NCBI RefSeq assembly: GCF_904846675.1
Contig: NZ_CAJHBT010000001.1
Location: 246,413 to 310,412, forward strand
Origin: Psychrobacter urativorans
GTDB taxonomy: Bacteria > Pseudomonadota > Gammaproteobacteria > Pseudomonadales > Moraxellaceae
Direction of reading: 5' to 3'
DNA length: 64,000 nt
The position numbers were made by a program, and so were the translations under genes. The number at the start of each line of letters is the position of its first letter. Position 1 is the stretch's first letter. Under the pieces are notes generated by a model. That model searched no databases. It worked only from the letters and a program-made list of their open reading frames with translations, and was not told the DNA's origin. Below, piece by piece: positions 43,130 through 51,945 of this stretch.

Positions 43130-44134
43130 ATGTCCAATAATAAAACTTTTAATGCCTTAGTAGTTGAAGAAAATACTGATGGCACTTATAGTAAAAGTAT
43201 CCGTGAACGCAACGTGAATGATTTACCGCAAAACGAGCTGTTAATTGAAGTACATTATTCATCGTTGAACTATAAAGACGCCATGTCGGCCGCCGGTAAT
43301 AAAATGATTACCAAGCATTACCCGCATACTCCCGGTATTGATGCGGCAGGAATAGTGATTAGTGATAAGTCAGGCACTTTTACTGCTGGCCAAGAAGTGC
43401 TGGTGTTCGGTTATGATTTGGGCATGGATACGTCCGGTGGTTTGGGTCAAATGATATCTATCCCAGCAGATTGGGCGCTACCATGCCCGACTTCTTTGAC
43501 TTTAAAAGAAGCAATGAGCTACGGCACTGGCGGTTTAACCGCGGCTTTATGTATTCAAAAGCTAGAGAAAATGGGCGCTAAACCCAGCGACGGACCAGTA
43601 GCGGTAACAGGGGCAACGGGCGGTGTGGGCAGCATCAGTATCGCGATTTTGAAGCAATTGGGCTATGAGGTCATTGCTTTCTCAGGCAAACCCGAGCAAA
43701 GCGAACATCTAAAAACGTTGGGAGCCAGTGAGGTACGTCATCGCGACACTATTAATGAGGTTGGTAAAAAACCTGTTGGTCGCGAGTTATGGGCAAATGC
43801 CATTGATACTTTAGGTGGCGACTATTTAGCAAACTTACTCAAACAAACCAAGGCTGGCGGCGCGGTATCTGCTTGCGGCTTGGCATCATCACCTGAATTT
43901 GCAATGACTGTGCTGCCCTTCATCACTAGAGGTATCTCTTTATTGGGTATCGACTCGGTATTTATTCCATTAGCTGATAAAAAGGCTATTTGGGAGCGCG
44001 TCGCCACAGATATGAAACTTCCTGATCTTGAGAAGTACAGTGAAGAGATTACCTTAGAACAAACGCCAGAATACTTAGAGCGCTTTATCGCAGGAAAAGT
44101 GGTGGGTCGTTATGTGGTGAATTTGCGGGGTTAA
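43130..44134 (+). CDS. YhdH/AcuI-type quinone oxidoreductase (acrylyl-CoA reductase family)
   Basis: A 334-residue MDR-family protein with the YhdH/YhfP signature: EVHYSSLNYKDAMSAAGN, then HTPGIDAAGIVISDKSG and LVFGYDLGMDTSGGLG. The Rossmann motif VAVTGATGGVGSISIAILKQ is near residue 160, and LLGIDSVFIPLADKKAIWERV is in the C-terminal part. Enzymes of this group reduce acrylyl-CoA to propionyl-CoA with NADPH; physiological roles vary. It follows the first MDR gene but has its own AACGAGG ribosome site, and a terminator separates them. Confidence 0.88.
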   Translation: MSNNKTFNALVVEENTDGTYSKSIRERNVNDLPQNELLIEVHYSSLNYKDAMSAAGNKMITKHYPHTPGIDAAGIVISDKSGTFTAGQEVLVFGYDLGMDTSGGLGQMISIPADWALPCPTSLTLKEAMSYGTGGLTAALCIQKLEKMGAKPSDGPVAVTGATGGVGSISIAILKQLGYEVIAFSGKPEQSEHLKTLGASEVRHRDTINEVGKKPVGRELWANAIDTLGGDYLANLLKQTKAGGAVSACGLASSPEFAMTVLPFITRGISLLGIDSVFIPLADKKAIWERVATDMKLPDLEKYSEEITLEQTPEYLERFIAGKVVGRYVVNLRG

Positions 44135-44194
44135 CTTTCAAGCTTTTAAGCAAGCCATTCTAAAAGGGTTCTGAGTAGTAAGCCCAGTCAAGAG

Positions 44195-44341
44195 ATGAGC
44201 GTAGAGAACAAGCAGCGATTGGTTGATGAGTTGATTGATCGCGCTGTAAGTGGTCAATTAAAACTGCCTACTGAAGCCACTTTTGATCTGGCTAGTATCC
44301 TAAAAGCGGTTGATGGGAAAATGCTGGTTGGGAAAAAGTAA
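44195..44341 (+). pseudogene. Remnant of a third MDR gene (3' end only)
   Basis: The frame reads MSVENKQRLVDELIDRAVSG, then QLKLPTEATFDLASIL and KAVDGKMLVGKK. It aligns with the C-terminus of the MDR protein at 42041-43018 (EQNKQRLIDELIERATSG, KLQLPVENIYDL). About 48 residues remain, so the gene has been deleted except for its end. A terminator follows. Confidence 0.75.
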
Positions 44342-44377
44342 GGTGCTTTTGGAGCCTTAGAATAATAAAGTTGATAG

Positions 44378-44406
44378 AAAAAGCCCATTATTTTATGGGC
44401 TTTTTT
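44378..44406 (+). terminator. Terminator after the MDR remnant
   Basis: AAGCCCAT / ATGGGCTT stem with a TTTTTT tail; the A run before it allows bidirectional use with the minus-strand gene that ends at 44456. Confidence 0.8.
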
Positions 44407-44455
44407 ACGTTTTTTTTTCAATAATTTATTAATAGTACGATGTGCTAACCTATCA

Positions 44456-45463
44456 CTACCCAAAAACCTTCATTAATAGCGTAAATATTGCAGTTCCGAT
44501 TAGACCATCAATTACTCCTGATGGGTTCGGTCGATAGACATTACTAATATAAGATAGTTTCTCTTTTGATTTTTCAACAAAGATAAAAGTATTATTTGTT
44601 AGGTCTAACTTTTCATCTAAAAAAACTTGCAGCCACATAAGTATAACTAGGCAGTTTAATATAATGGGGTAATAATAAACTTGATACAAACCAAGCAGAA
44701 TAGTACGTCTTTCTTCAGAAAGCTCGTTAAAATCGTCTACTAGAAATAGTTCATCACTTATTTCTGAGTCTAGTTCTACTATAGTTTCACTAATATTTTC
44801 TTCTAAATCTGGAATGCTATCTAAATCAATTGGCACCATATCTTCGAAAGGAAAGTTCTTTAGTCTAGCTATTGCTTTAAAAGACTCGAGATTGTGTAAT
44901 GACTCAAGCTGTTTCAAAGCACCTGCATATTCTGAGAATAATGAGTTAGCAAGAACTGCTTGTGATTGAGATTCTTTTGCAAGTTTAAAAGACTCATTTG
45001 CTTCGAATGCAATGCGAGCTAAATCAATAGAGTTTTTAAACGGCTCTAATGATTTCCTAGTTAGATTGACTGACGCCATAATATCTTTGTATAAATCTTT
45101 TCCTCTTATATTTTGCATTAATACCTCTGTTATAGGCAATACACTCTTATAAATATCTACTCTTCCTCTTGCTTCAAGAACTGTATCTTGAAGCGTAACC
45201 ATGTCTTCAAAACCTAAATTAGCATACTTTGCTATCGTACTTTGATTTGCAAAGCTAGTAAAATCTAAATCAGCTTGTTGAAATGCTTTTCTAGCGATTT
45301 CACCAATGCTAGAAACTGAACTTATACGTTCATGTTGTTTCACTATTTCTGAGATGTTTAATGAATTTCTGATTTGATATAAAGGGTCTATTTGTTTTTG
45401 GATCTCATTAAAGCTTTCCATCGCTGATGGCTCAATCATATCTTCAAGCTGCTTCTTATCCAT
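44456..45463 (-). CDS. Orphan protein with C-terminal membrane segments
   Basis: I do not recognise this 335-residue protein. It starts MDKKQLEDMIEPSAMESFNE. About 220 mostly helical, polar residues rich in Ser, Glu, Leu and Ile follow, with likely amphipathic or coiled-coil stretches. Next comes a strongly acidic segment (PIDLDSIPDLEENISETIVE, near residue 220). A hydrophobic helix follows (YPIILNCLVILMWLQVFLDE, about 273-292) and a second lies at the very end (GVIDGLIGTAIFTLLMKVF). The gene is AT-rich and stands alone beside guaA. The layout, a soluble sensor-like body with terminal membrane helices, recalls effectors of some defence genes, but this is speculative. Confidence 0.6.
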   Translation of the reverse strand: MDKKQLEDMIEPSAMESFNEIQKQIDPLYQIRNSLNISEIVKQHERISSVSSIGEIARKAFQQADLDFTSFANQSTIAKYANLGFEDMVTLQDTVLEARGRVDIYKSVLPITEVLMQNIRGKDLYKDIMASVNLTRKSLEPFKNSIDLARIAFEANESFKLAKESQSQAVLANSLFSEYAGALKQLESLHNLESFKAIARLKNFPFEDMVPIDLDSIPDLEENISETIVELDSEISDELFLVDDFNELSEERRTILLGLYQVYYYPIILNCLVILMWLQVFLDEKLDLTNNTFIFVEKSKEKLSYISNVYRPNPSGVIDGLIGTAIFTLLMKVFG

Positions 45464-45578
45464 CCAAATGCTTCCCTTTTTTTAGCTAATTTTAAAAGTC
45501 GTTTCAAATAATTAGTAATTAGTATTTAAGGGCTGTTAGCCATATAATCAACTAAAATTTAGTTTTAAATCTTCAAAC

Positions 45579-45612
45579 CAAAAAAACACCCAACCAAGTT
45601 GAGTGCTTTTTT
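45579..45612 (-). terminator. guaA terminator
   Basis: Minus strand: CACTCAAC and GTTGGGTG form an 8-bp stem (one G-U pair) with a 3-base loop, followed by TTTTTTT. Confidence 0.8.
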
Positions 45613-45643
45613 ATTGTTTTAAGCTAAATATTAAGCAGGATTT

Positions 45644-47251
45644 TTACTCCCACTCAATAGTAGCTGGTGGCTTGCTCGACACATCATAAGTCACCCGTGA
45701 TACCTCGGTAATCTCATTCATAATGCGATTCGACACGGTCTCAATCAAATCATACGGCAGATGAGCAAAACGCGCAGTCATAAAGTCCACAGTCTCAACC
45801 GCACGTAGCGCAATCACCCACGCATAACGGCGGCCATCACCGACCACACCGACCGACTTGATAGGTTGGAATACCGCAAACGCTTGCGCGGTTTTCTCAT
45901 ACCAGCCTGATTTTTCTAACTCTTCCATAAAGATAGCATCGGCAGCACGTAAGATATCGGCAAATTCTTTGGTTACTTCGCCTAAGATACGCACGCCTAG
46001 ACCGGGTCCTGGGAACGGATGACGATTAATCATTTTCGCTGGTAGACCAAGGGCAATACCCAATTTACGCACTTCATCTTTAAACAAATCACGTAACGGC
46101 TCAACCAATTCAAAGGCCAAATCATCGGGCAAACCGCCAACATTATGATGGCTTTTAATGACGTGCGCTTTACCTTGATGCGATTTTGCTGATTCAATCA
46201 CGTCTGGATAAATTGTCCCTTGCGCTAAGAATTCAACGACTTTACCATCGCTTTGCTCGCTCACTTGACGGGCGCTATCGGCGAACACATCGATAAAGGT
46301 TTTGCCAATGATTTTACGTTTGGCTTCTGGGTCAGACTCGCCAGCAAGAGCCGTTAAGAATAACTCTTCGGCATCAACGCGAATCACTTTGACGCCCATA
46401 TTCTCCGCGAATACTTGCATCACTTGGTCGCCTTCATGCAAACGGAGCAGTCCGGTATCGACAAACACACAAGTCAGCTGATCACCGATGGCTTTATGCA
46501 AGAGTGCCGCGACGACTGAACTGTCGACACCGCCTGATAAACCAAGTAATACTTGCTTGTCACCGATTTGCTTTTGCAATTGTTCAATACGCATATCGAT
46601 AATGTTATCAGACGTCCAGCTACCGGCGCAGCCAGCAATATCATGGACAAAACGACCCAGTAGCGCCTGACCTTGCGCGGTATGAGTGACTTCTGGATGG
46701 AACTGGAGACCGTAATAATGGCGCGTATCATCCGCCATAATCGCAATCGGACAGCTTGGGGTACTGGCAACGATATCGAAGCCTTTTGGCGCATCAATCA
46801 CCTTATCGCCATGACTCATCCAGACATTGAGCTTACCGGCGGCGTCTTCAATGCCGTCTATCAGCTCAGATTTGCCATCGATATTGATAGTCGATGCGCC
46901 AAACTCATGTATATCACTGGCATGAACTTGTCCACCGAAGCGCTCTGCCATCGCTTGCATACCGTAGCAAATACCTAATACCGGTACGCCTAAGTCAAAC
47001 ACCGCATCATTAATGCGCGGGCTGTTCTCAGCATGTACGCTCTCAGGGCCACCCGATAGGATGATGCCTTTTGCGCCAAAATCAATAATGCGCTGGCTGT
47101 TGATATCATAAGGAAACATCTCGCAGAATACGCCTGAATCACGCACCCGGCGGGCAATAAGTTGGCTATATTGCGAGCCAAAATCGAGGATTAAGATGCG
47201 GTCTTCTTTGATAGTGGGCGTGGCAGCATTGGGCGTGGTGGCGGTTGTCAT
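45644..47251 (-). CDS. guaA: GMP synthase (glutamine-hydrolysing)
   Basis: A 535-residue enzyme converting XMP to GMP with ATP and glutamine. The class I glutamine amidotransferase domain (about 15-215) has [35 protein letters not shown] and the nucleophile Cys in [11 protein letters not shown]; the His-Glu pair is in [11 protein letters not shown]. The ATP pyrophosphatase domain starts with [19 protein letters not shown]. The C-terminal dimerisation domain includes [17 protein letters not shown]. It ends with the conserved KPPATIEWE. Length is typical. A copy of its upstream region and first codons is found downstream of the BCCT gene at 49539-49645. Confidence 0.96.
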   Translation of the reverse strand: MTTATTPNAATPTIKEDRILILDFGSQYSQLIARRVRDSGVFCEMFPYDINSQRIIDFGAKGIILSGGPESVHAENSPRINDAVFDLGVPVLGICYGMQAMAERFGGQVHASDIHEFGASTINIDGKSELIDGIEDAAGKLNVWMSHGDKVIDAPKGFDIVASTPSCPIAIMADDTRHYYGLQFHPEVTHTAQGQALLGRFVHDIAGCAGSWTSDNIIDMRIEQLQKQIGDKQVLLGLSGGVDSSVVAALLHKAIGDQLTCVFVDTGLLRLHEGDQVMQVFAENMGVKVIRVDAEELFLTALAGESDPEAKRKIIGKTFIDVFADSARQVSEQSDGKVVEFLAQGTIYPDVIESAKSHQGKAHVIKSHHNVGGLPDDLAFELVEPLRDLFKDEVRKLGIALGLPAKMINRHPFPGPGLGVRILGEVTKEFADILRAADAIFMEELEKSGWYEKTAQAFAVFQPIKSVGVVGDGRRYAWVIALRAVETVDFMTARFAHLPYDLIETVSNRIMNEITEVSRVTYDVSSKPPATIEWE

Positions 47252-47351
47252 AAAGGGGTGTCCATCAATAAATAATTTGGTGACCTATTTTAACAAGTTT
47301 AGGTGGGGTGATGGCGGTTAGATGTACGATTATTAATGGTTATTTTGGTTT
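47241..47351. repeat. Direct repeat, copy 1: guaA start region
   Basis: This includes the first codons of guaA and about 100 bases upstream. It aligns with 49539-49645; shared stretches include GGTTGTCATAAA and TTGGTGACCTATTTTAA. Confidence 0.8.
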
Positions 47352-47536
47352 AGATAAAGAGGGATAGTTAAAGTCTAATAACTTTTCGTAAAAAATAGTA
47401 AACTAACTATGCTGATTAAATAAAAAACAATCACTCATTTTCAATTGAAATAACCAATGGAGTTGATATAAGACCAACTAGTCTCGCCCATTTATTGCTG
47501 TAATTTTGAATTTAAACTTTAAAATAGGAGAGTAAG

Positions 47537-49411
47537 ATGGATAGCTCTGGTAACAATCGAGATGGACAAAAAACGAATAAAAGTGCCAGATCATTCTCAA
47601 AAAAACCCCTGCCAGATTATACAACAACCAAGTCAAAGCATCATAAGCCGCCGCGTTTGGGTACCTTTAATGTCGGTATGGAAATACCTCAACGTAAGCC
47701 CGATCACGTGCCAGATACCCGTATAGATAAATTTACCTTTGGCATGGTGCTAGTGATACTTTTTAGCATCGCTATCCCTTTGATCCTCTTCCCTGATGAG
47801 GGCAAAGCTTGGGTGGGGACCGCTCGAGCTTTTGTAGGAGATAACTTTGGCTTTGCCTACTTAGCCTTTGGTGTCCTTGCCATGCTGTTCTTTATTTACA
47901 TTGTGTTCTCTGATATTGGTAAGATAAAATTAGGTCGTCCAGAAGAAACCCCTGAGTTCTCCAATGCCTCTTGGGCGTCCATGATGTTTTGCGGCGGTAT
48001 TGGTGCCAGTATTCTATACTGGGGGTTGATTGAGTGGGCGTATTATTATCAAAGCCCCCCTTTTAACTTAGCAGGCGGATCACCAGATTCCATCCGCTGG
48101 GCAACCACCTACGGTATGTTTCACTGGGGGCCTGTGGCTTGGGCAATTTATCTAGTACCAGCCGTCCCTATGGCTTATTTTTATTATGTACGTGAGACGC
48201 CTGTACTCAAAGTCAGCCAAACCTTAATGCCGTTATTGGGAGAAAAGCTTGCTGGCAGTAACTGGGCCAAAATGCTGGATGTGCTGTTTATCTTTGGTAT
48301 GGTTGGCGGCGGCGCCACCACGCTGGGTCTCGCATCCCCACTCATCAATGAAGGGTTATATAACCTATTTGGTTTACCTCGTAATATCACCATGCAGATT
48401 GTCGTCTTATTGATTACCACGATGATTTTTGCTTATAGTGCTTATCAGGGGCTAAAAGGAGGCATTCAAAAACTCTCAAATATTAATTTTTATTTGGCCG
48501 TTGTATTCCTATTATTTATTTTGATTGTAGGTCCCACCGTATTTATTTTGAATACCGGTTTAGAAGCTCTCGGGCGGTCTATTACAGAAATGCCGCGTAT
48601 GATGACCTATATTGAACCCTTTAAAGACTTCCAGAGTTTCGGCTTTGCACATACGACCTTTCCTCAGGATTGGACTGTTTTTTATTGGGCTTGGTGGTTG
48701 GTATTTGCGCCAACGATCGGGCTGTTTATTGCCAAAATATCTAGGGGACGTACTATTCGTAATATGGTCGTGGGGTCGATGTTCTATGGCTCGCTTGGCT
48801 GTGCGATGTTTATGATTATCTTAGGGAATTATGGGTTATACCTGCAATTGACTGGCACGGTAGATGTGGTTGCTATATTAAATAATGAGTCGCCCACTGC
48901 GGCCATCTTTGCCATCTTAAATAGCCTACCGATGTCTTATTTAGTCGTCGCCGTATTTACCTTTTTAGCGCTCATCTTTACCGCAACGACATTCGACTCC
49001 ATCTCTTACATCTTGGCCTCCGTTGTGCAAGTAGAAGTCGATGACGAGCCCCATCGTTGGAATCGTCTATTTTGGGCATTCACTTTATGTTTATTACCTG
49101 CTATTTTGATGTTCCTAGGAGACCTACAAACCTTGCAGACCGCCTCTATCATCGCTGGTGCCCCTCTCATTATCATCTTATCTATGATGATGGTATCCGT
49201 GATTAAAGCTGCTCGCTATGATCTGTATTATCAACCTGACTATTACCTGAAAACCATTCATATCGAAGAGTTGGCCAATACGGCACCGTGGGAAGAAGGT
49301 GAAACTTCAGAATCGCTAGAAGGATCAGTATTACAACAAAATGAGGAATGGGAGCAAATGCGAGAAGATACTGAAAATGCTGAGAATGACAATGCTGAAA
49401 ACAAGAAGTAA
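47537..49411 (+). CDS. BCCT-family betaine/choline/carnitine transporter
   Basis: A 624-residue membrane protein with 12 helices, a hydrophilic N-terminal tail of about 70 residues and an acidic C-terminal tail of about 60. Family motifs are FCGGIGASILYWGLIEWAYY near residue 152, WGPVAWAIYLVPAVPMAYFY near 198 and, in the Trp-rich helix-8 region, DWTVFYWAWWLVFAPTIGLF near 378. BCCT carriers import osmoprotectants such as glycine betaine or choline, using Na+ or H+. The charged tails may sense osmolarity as in BetP. AGGAGAG precedes the ATG. The gene is bracketed by two copies of the guaA start region, suggesting it arrived or was duplicated in this place. Confidence 0.92.
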   Translation: MDSSGNNRDGQKTNKSARSFSKKPLPDYTTTKSKHHKPPRLGTFNVGMEIPQRKPDHVPDTRIDKFTFGMVLVILFSIAIPLILFPDEGKAWVGTARAFVGDNFGFAYLAFGVLAMLFFIYIVFSDIGKIKLGRPEETPEFSNASWASMMFCGGIGASILYWGLIEWAYYYQSPPFNLAGGSPDSIRWATTYGMFHWGPVAWAIYLVPAVPMAYFYYVRETPVLKVSQTLMPLLGEKLAGSNWAKMLDVLFIFGMVGGGATTLGLASPLINEGLYNLFGLPRNITMQIVVLLITTMIFAYSAYQGLKGGIQKLSNINFYLAVVFLLFILIVGPTVFILNTGLEALGRSITEMPRMMTYIEPFKDFQSFGFAHTTFPQDWTVFYWAWWLVFAPTIGLFIAKISRGRTIRNMVVGSMFYGSLGCAMFMIILGNYGLYLQLTGTVDVVAILNNESPTAAIFAILNSLPMSYLVVAVFTFLALIFTATTFDSISYILASVVQVEVDDEPHRWNRLFWAFTLCLLPAILMFLGDLQTLQTASIIAGAPLIIILSMMMVSVIKAARYDLYYQPDYYLKTIHIEELANTAPWEEGETSESLEGSVLQQNEEWEQMREDTENAENDNAENKK

Positions 49412-49436
49412 TTAAGGTTTTCTCAGAGAATTAATA

Positions 49437-49471
49437 GGCTGAGTTACGTTTGCTAACTCAGCCTTTTTTTT
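49437..49471 (+). terminator. Terminator after the BCCT gene
   Basis: GGCTGAGTTA and TAACTCAGCC form a perfect 10-bp stem, followed by nine T. Confidence 0.92.
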
Positions 49472-49538
49472 TATGTGGATTTATGATGAATGGTTTGGAT
49501 GTGCTGAATAACAATCTTGATTGTGGGGTAGCGGCTAC

Positions 49539-49645
49539 GGTTGTCATAAATCGGTGGCCATCAATAGATAAAGTTGGTGACCTATTTTAATAAGTTTAGG
49601 TGAGATAATGGCAGTTAGAATTAAGATTATTCGTGACTATTTTGC
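49539..49645. repeat. Direct repeat, copy 2: guaA start region without guaA
   Basis: A diverged copy of 47241-47351. The reverse-strand start ATGACAACCG of guaA is present, but the body of the gene is absent. Confidence 0.78.
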
Positions 49646-49843
49646 TTATTACTTAGATTAGTGCTTTGGTTACTGTGGAATAAATAGTGGTGAAGGGAGC
49701 TAATCCTAATAAATAAAGCATGATATAAATTATCTCTCGACAGCATTACATAGCTTGGCTAAAGCCACAACCCGCATACTCTTATATATAATTTCCACTT
49801 TTAATATTACTAAATACTAACCTTAAATGGTATTATCCAGTTA
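49646..49843. other. Leader upstream of the RT-associated repeat
   Basis: AT-rich DNA without a gene; a TATAAT-like box lies at 49787-49792. It could hold the promoter of a noncoding RNA starting at the first repeat copy. Confidence 0.35.
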
Positions 49844-50005
49844 GCTCTAAATAACGTCAACAATTTAACAAATTGTAAAGTCATTATTAATGAGCTTGTC
49901 ACACCATATGACAGCTATGTAGCGTACAGCGCCAAGCGTACGGTATCACTAAGTGGCGAACTCGTTCACTGCTTTAGTAAGCTGGCTCATAGATGCGGTG
50001 CAGCA
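49844..50005 (+). ncRNA. RT-associated structured repeat, copy 1 (putative noncoding RNA)
   Basis: A 162-bp unit, 97% identical to copy 2 at 50285-50446 (five differences). It can fold as a stem ACAATTT (49860-49866) / AAATTGT (49870-49876), then AGCT-GTCA / TGAC-AGCT, then CGTAC / GTACG, then AGTG..AAC / GTT..CACT. It lies upstream of, and on the same strand as, the reverse transcriptase gene. The RNA nature is inferred; no transcription data are available. Confidence 0.6.
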
Positions 50006-50284
50006 CTTTTGCCCTTGCTGCCTCACACTCAAAAGGACGAAACAACATCAAGTGGTGATGACATGGTGAATATATCGAACACAGCTTTCCTGTTAAATAA
50101 ACTCATTGAGCCTCTTTTATGGCTTGAAAGAGCGGTACTGATAAACAGCGCATTATCGCCAACAGCACCTCTTGCTATAGAATTATACATATTTGTAGCA
50201 ATATTAATAACATTTTCACACGCATTTGTGTTATTATATAACAGTGAAATACTCCGTAAGAAAATCGCATTTTTGGTGAGAGTT
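50006..50284. other. Spacer between the two RT-associated repeats
   Basis: 279 bases. A continuous open frame with no convincing start runs from 49814 to 50491 through both repeats and this spacer (the repeats are 441 bases apart, a multiple of three). I do not annotate it as a gene; see findings. Confidence 0.4.
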
Positions 50285-50446
50285 GCTCTAAATAACGTCA
50301 ACAATTTAATAGATTGTAAAGTTATTATTAATGAGCTTGTCACACCATATGACAGCTATGTAGCGTACAGCGCCAAGCGTACGGTATCACTAAGTGGCGA
50401 ACTCGTTCACTTCTTTAGTAAGCTGACTCATAGATGCGGTGCAGCA
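50285..50446 (+). ncRNA. RT-associated structured repeat, copy 2 (putative noncoding RNA)
   Basis: The second copy ends 123 bases before the reverse transcriptase start. The first stem reads ACAATTT (50301-50307) / AGATTGT (50311-50317): an A-U pair of copy 1 has become G-U, so pairing is kept. The second hairpin is 50334-50357 and the third 50364-50383. A weak promoter-like pair (TTCACA 50215-50220, TATAAC 50237-50242, 16-base gap) lies 43 bases upstream. Four of five base changes would alter amino acids if the frame were coding, which argues against a protein. Confidence 0.6.
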
Positions 50447-50569
50447 ATTTGCCTTCGTCATGATAGTCTAGTAATTAGACCTTTTACATAAGTTGCTTAT
50501 TTTGCCTATAAAGCTGAATAACTATATTTTTGTAAAAGGTTTGTTTGATTAGAAGCAAGGGAGACTGTC

Positions 50570-51907
50570 ATGACTGCTAAGGTTAAATTTTCATCCTACG
50601 TTCATAAGAATTTTAAAACCAGTCTCACTCAACTTGCTAAAAACAGGTCGAAAGCAGACAACTCCTACCATATTGACTACATCACAGTTAACGATTATTT
50701 AGATAACTTTAATGAGAATACTCTAACCACTATTTGTCATAAGATATCGCAATTGAAATACGATTGTGATGACCTAACACCTATCATCCTTCCTAAAATA
50801 ACTGGTCTTAAATACAATACTATGACGATAGATAATACCCGTCTAGTTTGTGTTCCCTCTGTGCAAGATAGAATCCTCCAAAGATTATTTCTTAAATACC
50901 TTAAAAACAATTACAAGAAAATTTATAGAAAATTTTGCCAATATGACCACGCTTTGAATTCTAGCTTTCATGAGAAAGTTATAGAGAGTATTGATGATAA
51001 ACCTAAGTCAACAACAATAAAAATTTCTGGTATACGAAAAGCTCTAGATGACGCTATAGAGTATCGAAACAAATATAAATATGTAGTTAAAGCAGATATC
51101 GTAAAGTTTTTTGATAATATTAATCGTGAACTCGCTATAGCAAAGTTTAAAAAAGAATTTATTGGCTTAAGCGAAGACAAGGAACTAATCGCAATTTTTA
51201 AAAGCTTCGTTTACTGTGAAGCAAATGTAAAATACGGAGACCTAAACCATAGAGGCTTGATAAAAAAATATTTGAATCAGATCAAAGGCAAAGGTATTCG
51301 TCAAGGCATGCCTATATCATCATTATGCTCTTCAATGTATTTACATGAGTTTGATAACTTAATGGTTAAAAACGACGTTCCATACATACGCTATGCTGAT
51401 GACTTCCTGATTTTTGATAATTCATATAGTAGAATAGCAAATTTAAAAGATGAGGTTCGCAAGCTTTTAAAAGCTATGGAGCTAGATATTGAAAAATCAG
51501 AAGGTGTTCAGAAAACTAAGATTTACGGTAGCAATCAGAGTTTTACTTATTTAGGTTTTGATGTAATTTACTATCATAGTAAAGAGTCTTATACGCTTCA
51601 AATACCTAAAATAGTTTTTGATATTGCTAAAGAAAGAATCCATAGCTTTAATACGATGTCTAGAGTTAAACGAAAGTTAAAGAAGAAAGCAAGCTACGCT
51701 AAGCTTGACACTTACTTTGATAGACTTATCTCAGGATATACTAATTATTACAGTGAAGACTTAGCTTATAATGGTCAAGCATTTAAAAAACATCTTTTAG
51801 AGGAATCTAAAGAGGTAAGAAAAAAACTGATTACAGATAATCTAAATATAGATTTTGAAGATATCGGTTCAGCAAATAAGAGAATGTTCTTTTTTGGTGT
51901 TAAATAA
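50570..51907 (+). CDS. Reverse transcriptase, defence-type or retron-like
   Basis: A 445-residue RNA-directed DNA polymerase with all core motifs. The N-terminal RT region has NTRLVCVPSVQDRILQRLFL (about 89-108). Motif A is YVVKADIVKFFDNINRELA (Asp176), motif B GKGIRQGMPISSLCSSMYL (about 240-258), motif C PYIRYADDFLIF (Asp277, Asp278), and the downstream motif FTYLGFDVIYYH (327-330). The C-terminal 100 residues are basic and helical, with RLISGYTNYYSEDL. I see no maturase/HNH domain and no VTG motif typical of retron RTs; YLGF recalls group II intron-like and unclassified (UG/DRT) RTs. AGGGAG lies seven bases upstream of the start. Two structured repeats precede it. Function inferred: phage defence. 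Confidence 0.88.
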   Translation: MTAKVKFSSYVHKNFKTSLTQLAKNRSKADNSYHIDYITVNDYLDNFNENTLTTICHKISQLKYDCDDLTPIILPKITGLKYNTMTIDNTRLVCVPSVQDRILQRLFLKYLKNNYKKIYRKFCQYDHALNSSFHEKVIESIDDKPKSTTIKISGIRKALDDAIEYRNKYKYVVKADIVKFFDNINRELAIAKFKKEFIGLSEDKELIAIFKSFVYCEANVKYGDLNHRGLIKKYLNQIKGKGIRQGMPISSLCSSMYLHEFDNLMVKNDVPYIRYADDFLIFDNSYSRIANLKDEVRKLLKAMELDIEKSEGVQKTKIYGSNQSFTYLGFDVIYYHSKESYTLQIPKIVFDIAKERIHSFNTMSRVKRKLKKKASYAKLDTYFDRLISGYTNYYSEDLAYNGQAFKKHLLEESKEVRKKLITDNLNIDFEDIGSANKRMFFFGVK

Positions 51908-51945
51908 CTGATTACCCTCTTTATTTAATATCCATTTAGATAGTC

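Noticed and set aside
50009..50491. A 160-residue protein upstream of the RT
   Set aside because: The only usable start is a TTG without a ribosome site, the frame runs through a duplicated structured element, and differences between the copies are mostly amino-acid-changing. I treat the region as noncoding.
50570..51907. Calling the RT a classical retron RT
   Set aside because: I do not see the VTG motif or a typical msr-msd layout with short inverted repeats at its ends; the YLGF motif is closer to group II-like or unclassified RTs.
50570..51907. Group II intron-encoded maturase
   Set aside because: No intron domain V-like hairpin was recognised around the gene, there is no HNH domain, and a structured duplicate rather than an intron surrounds it.
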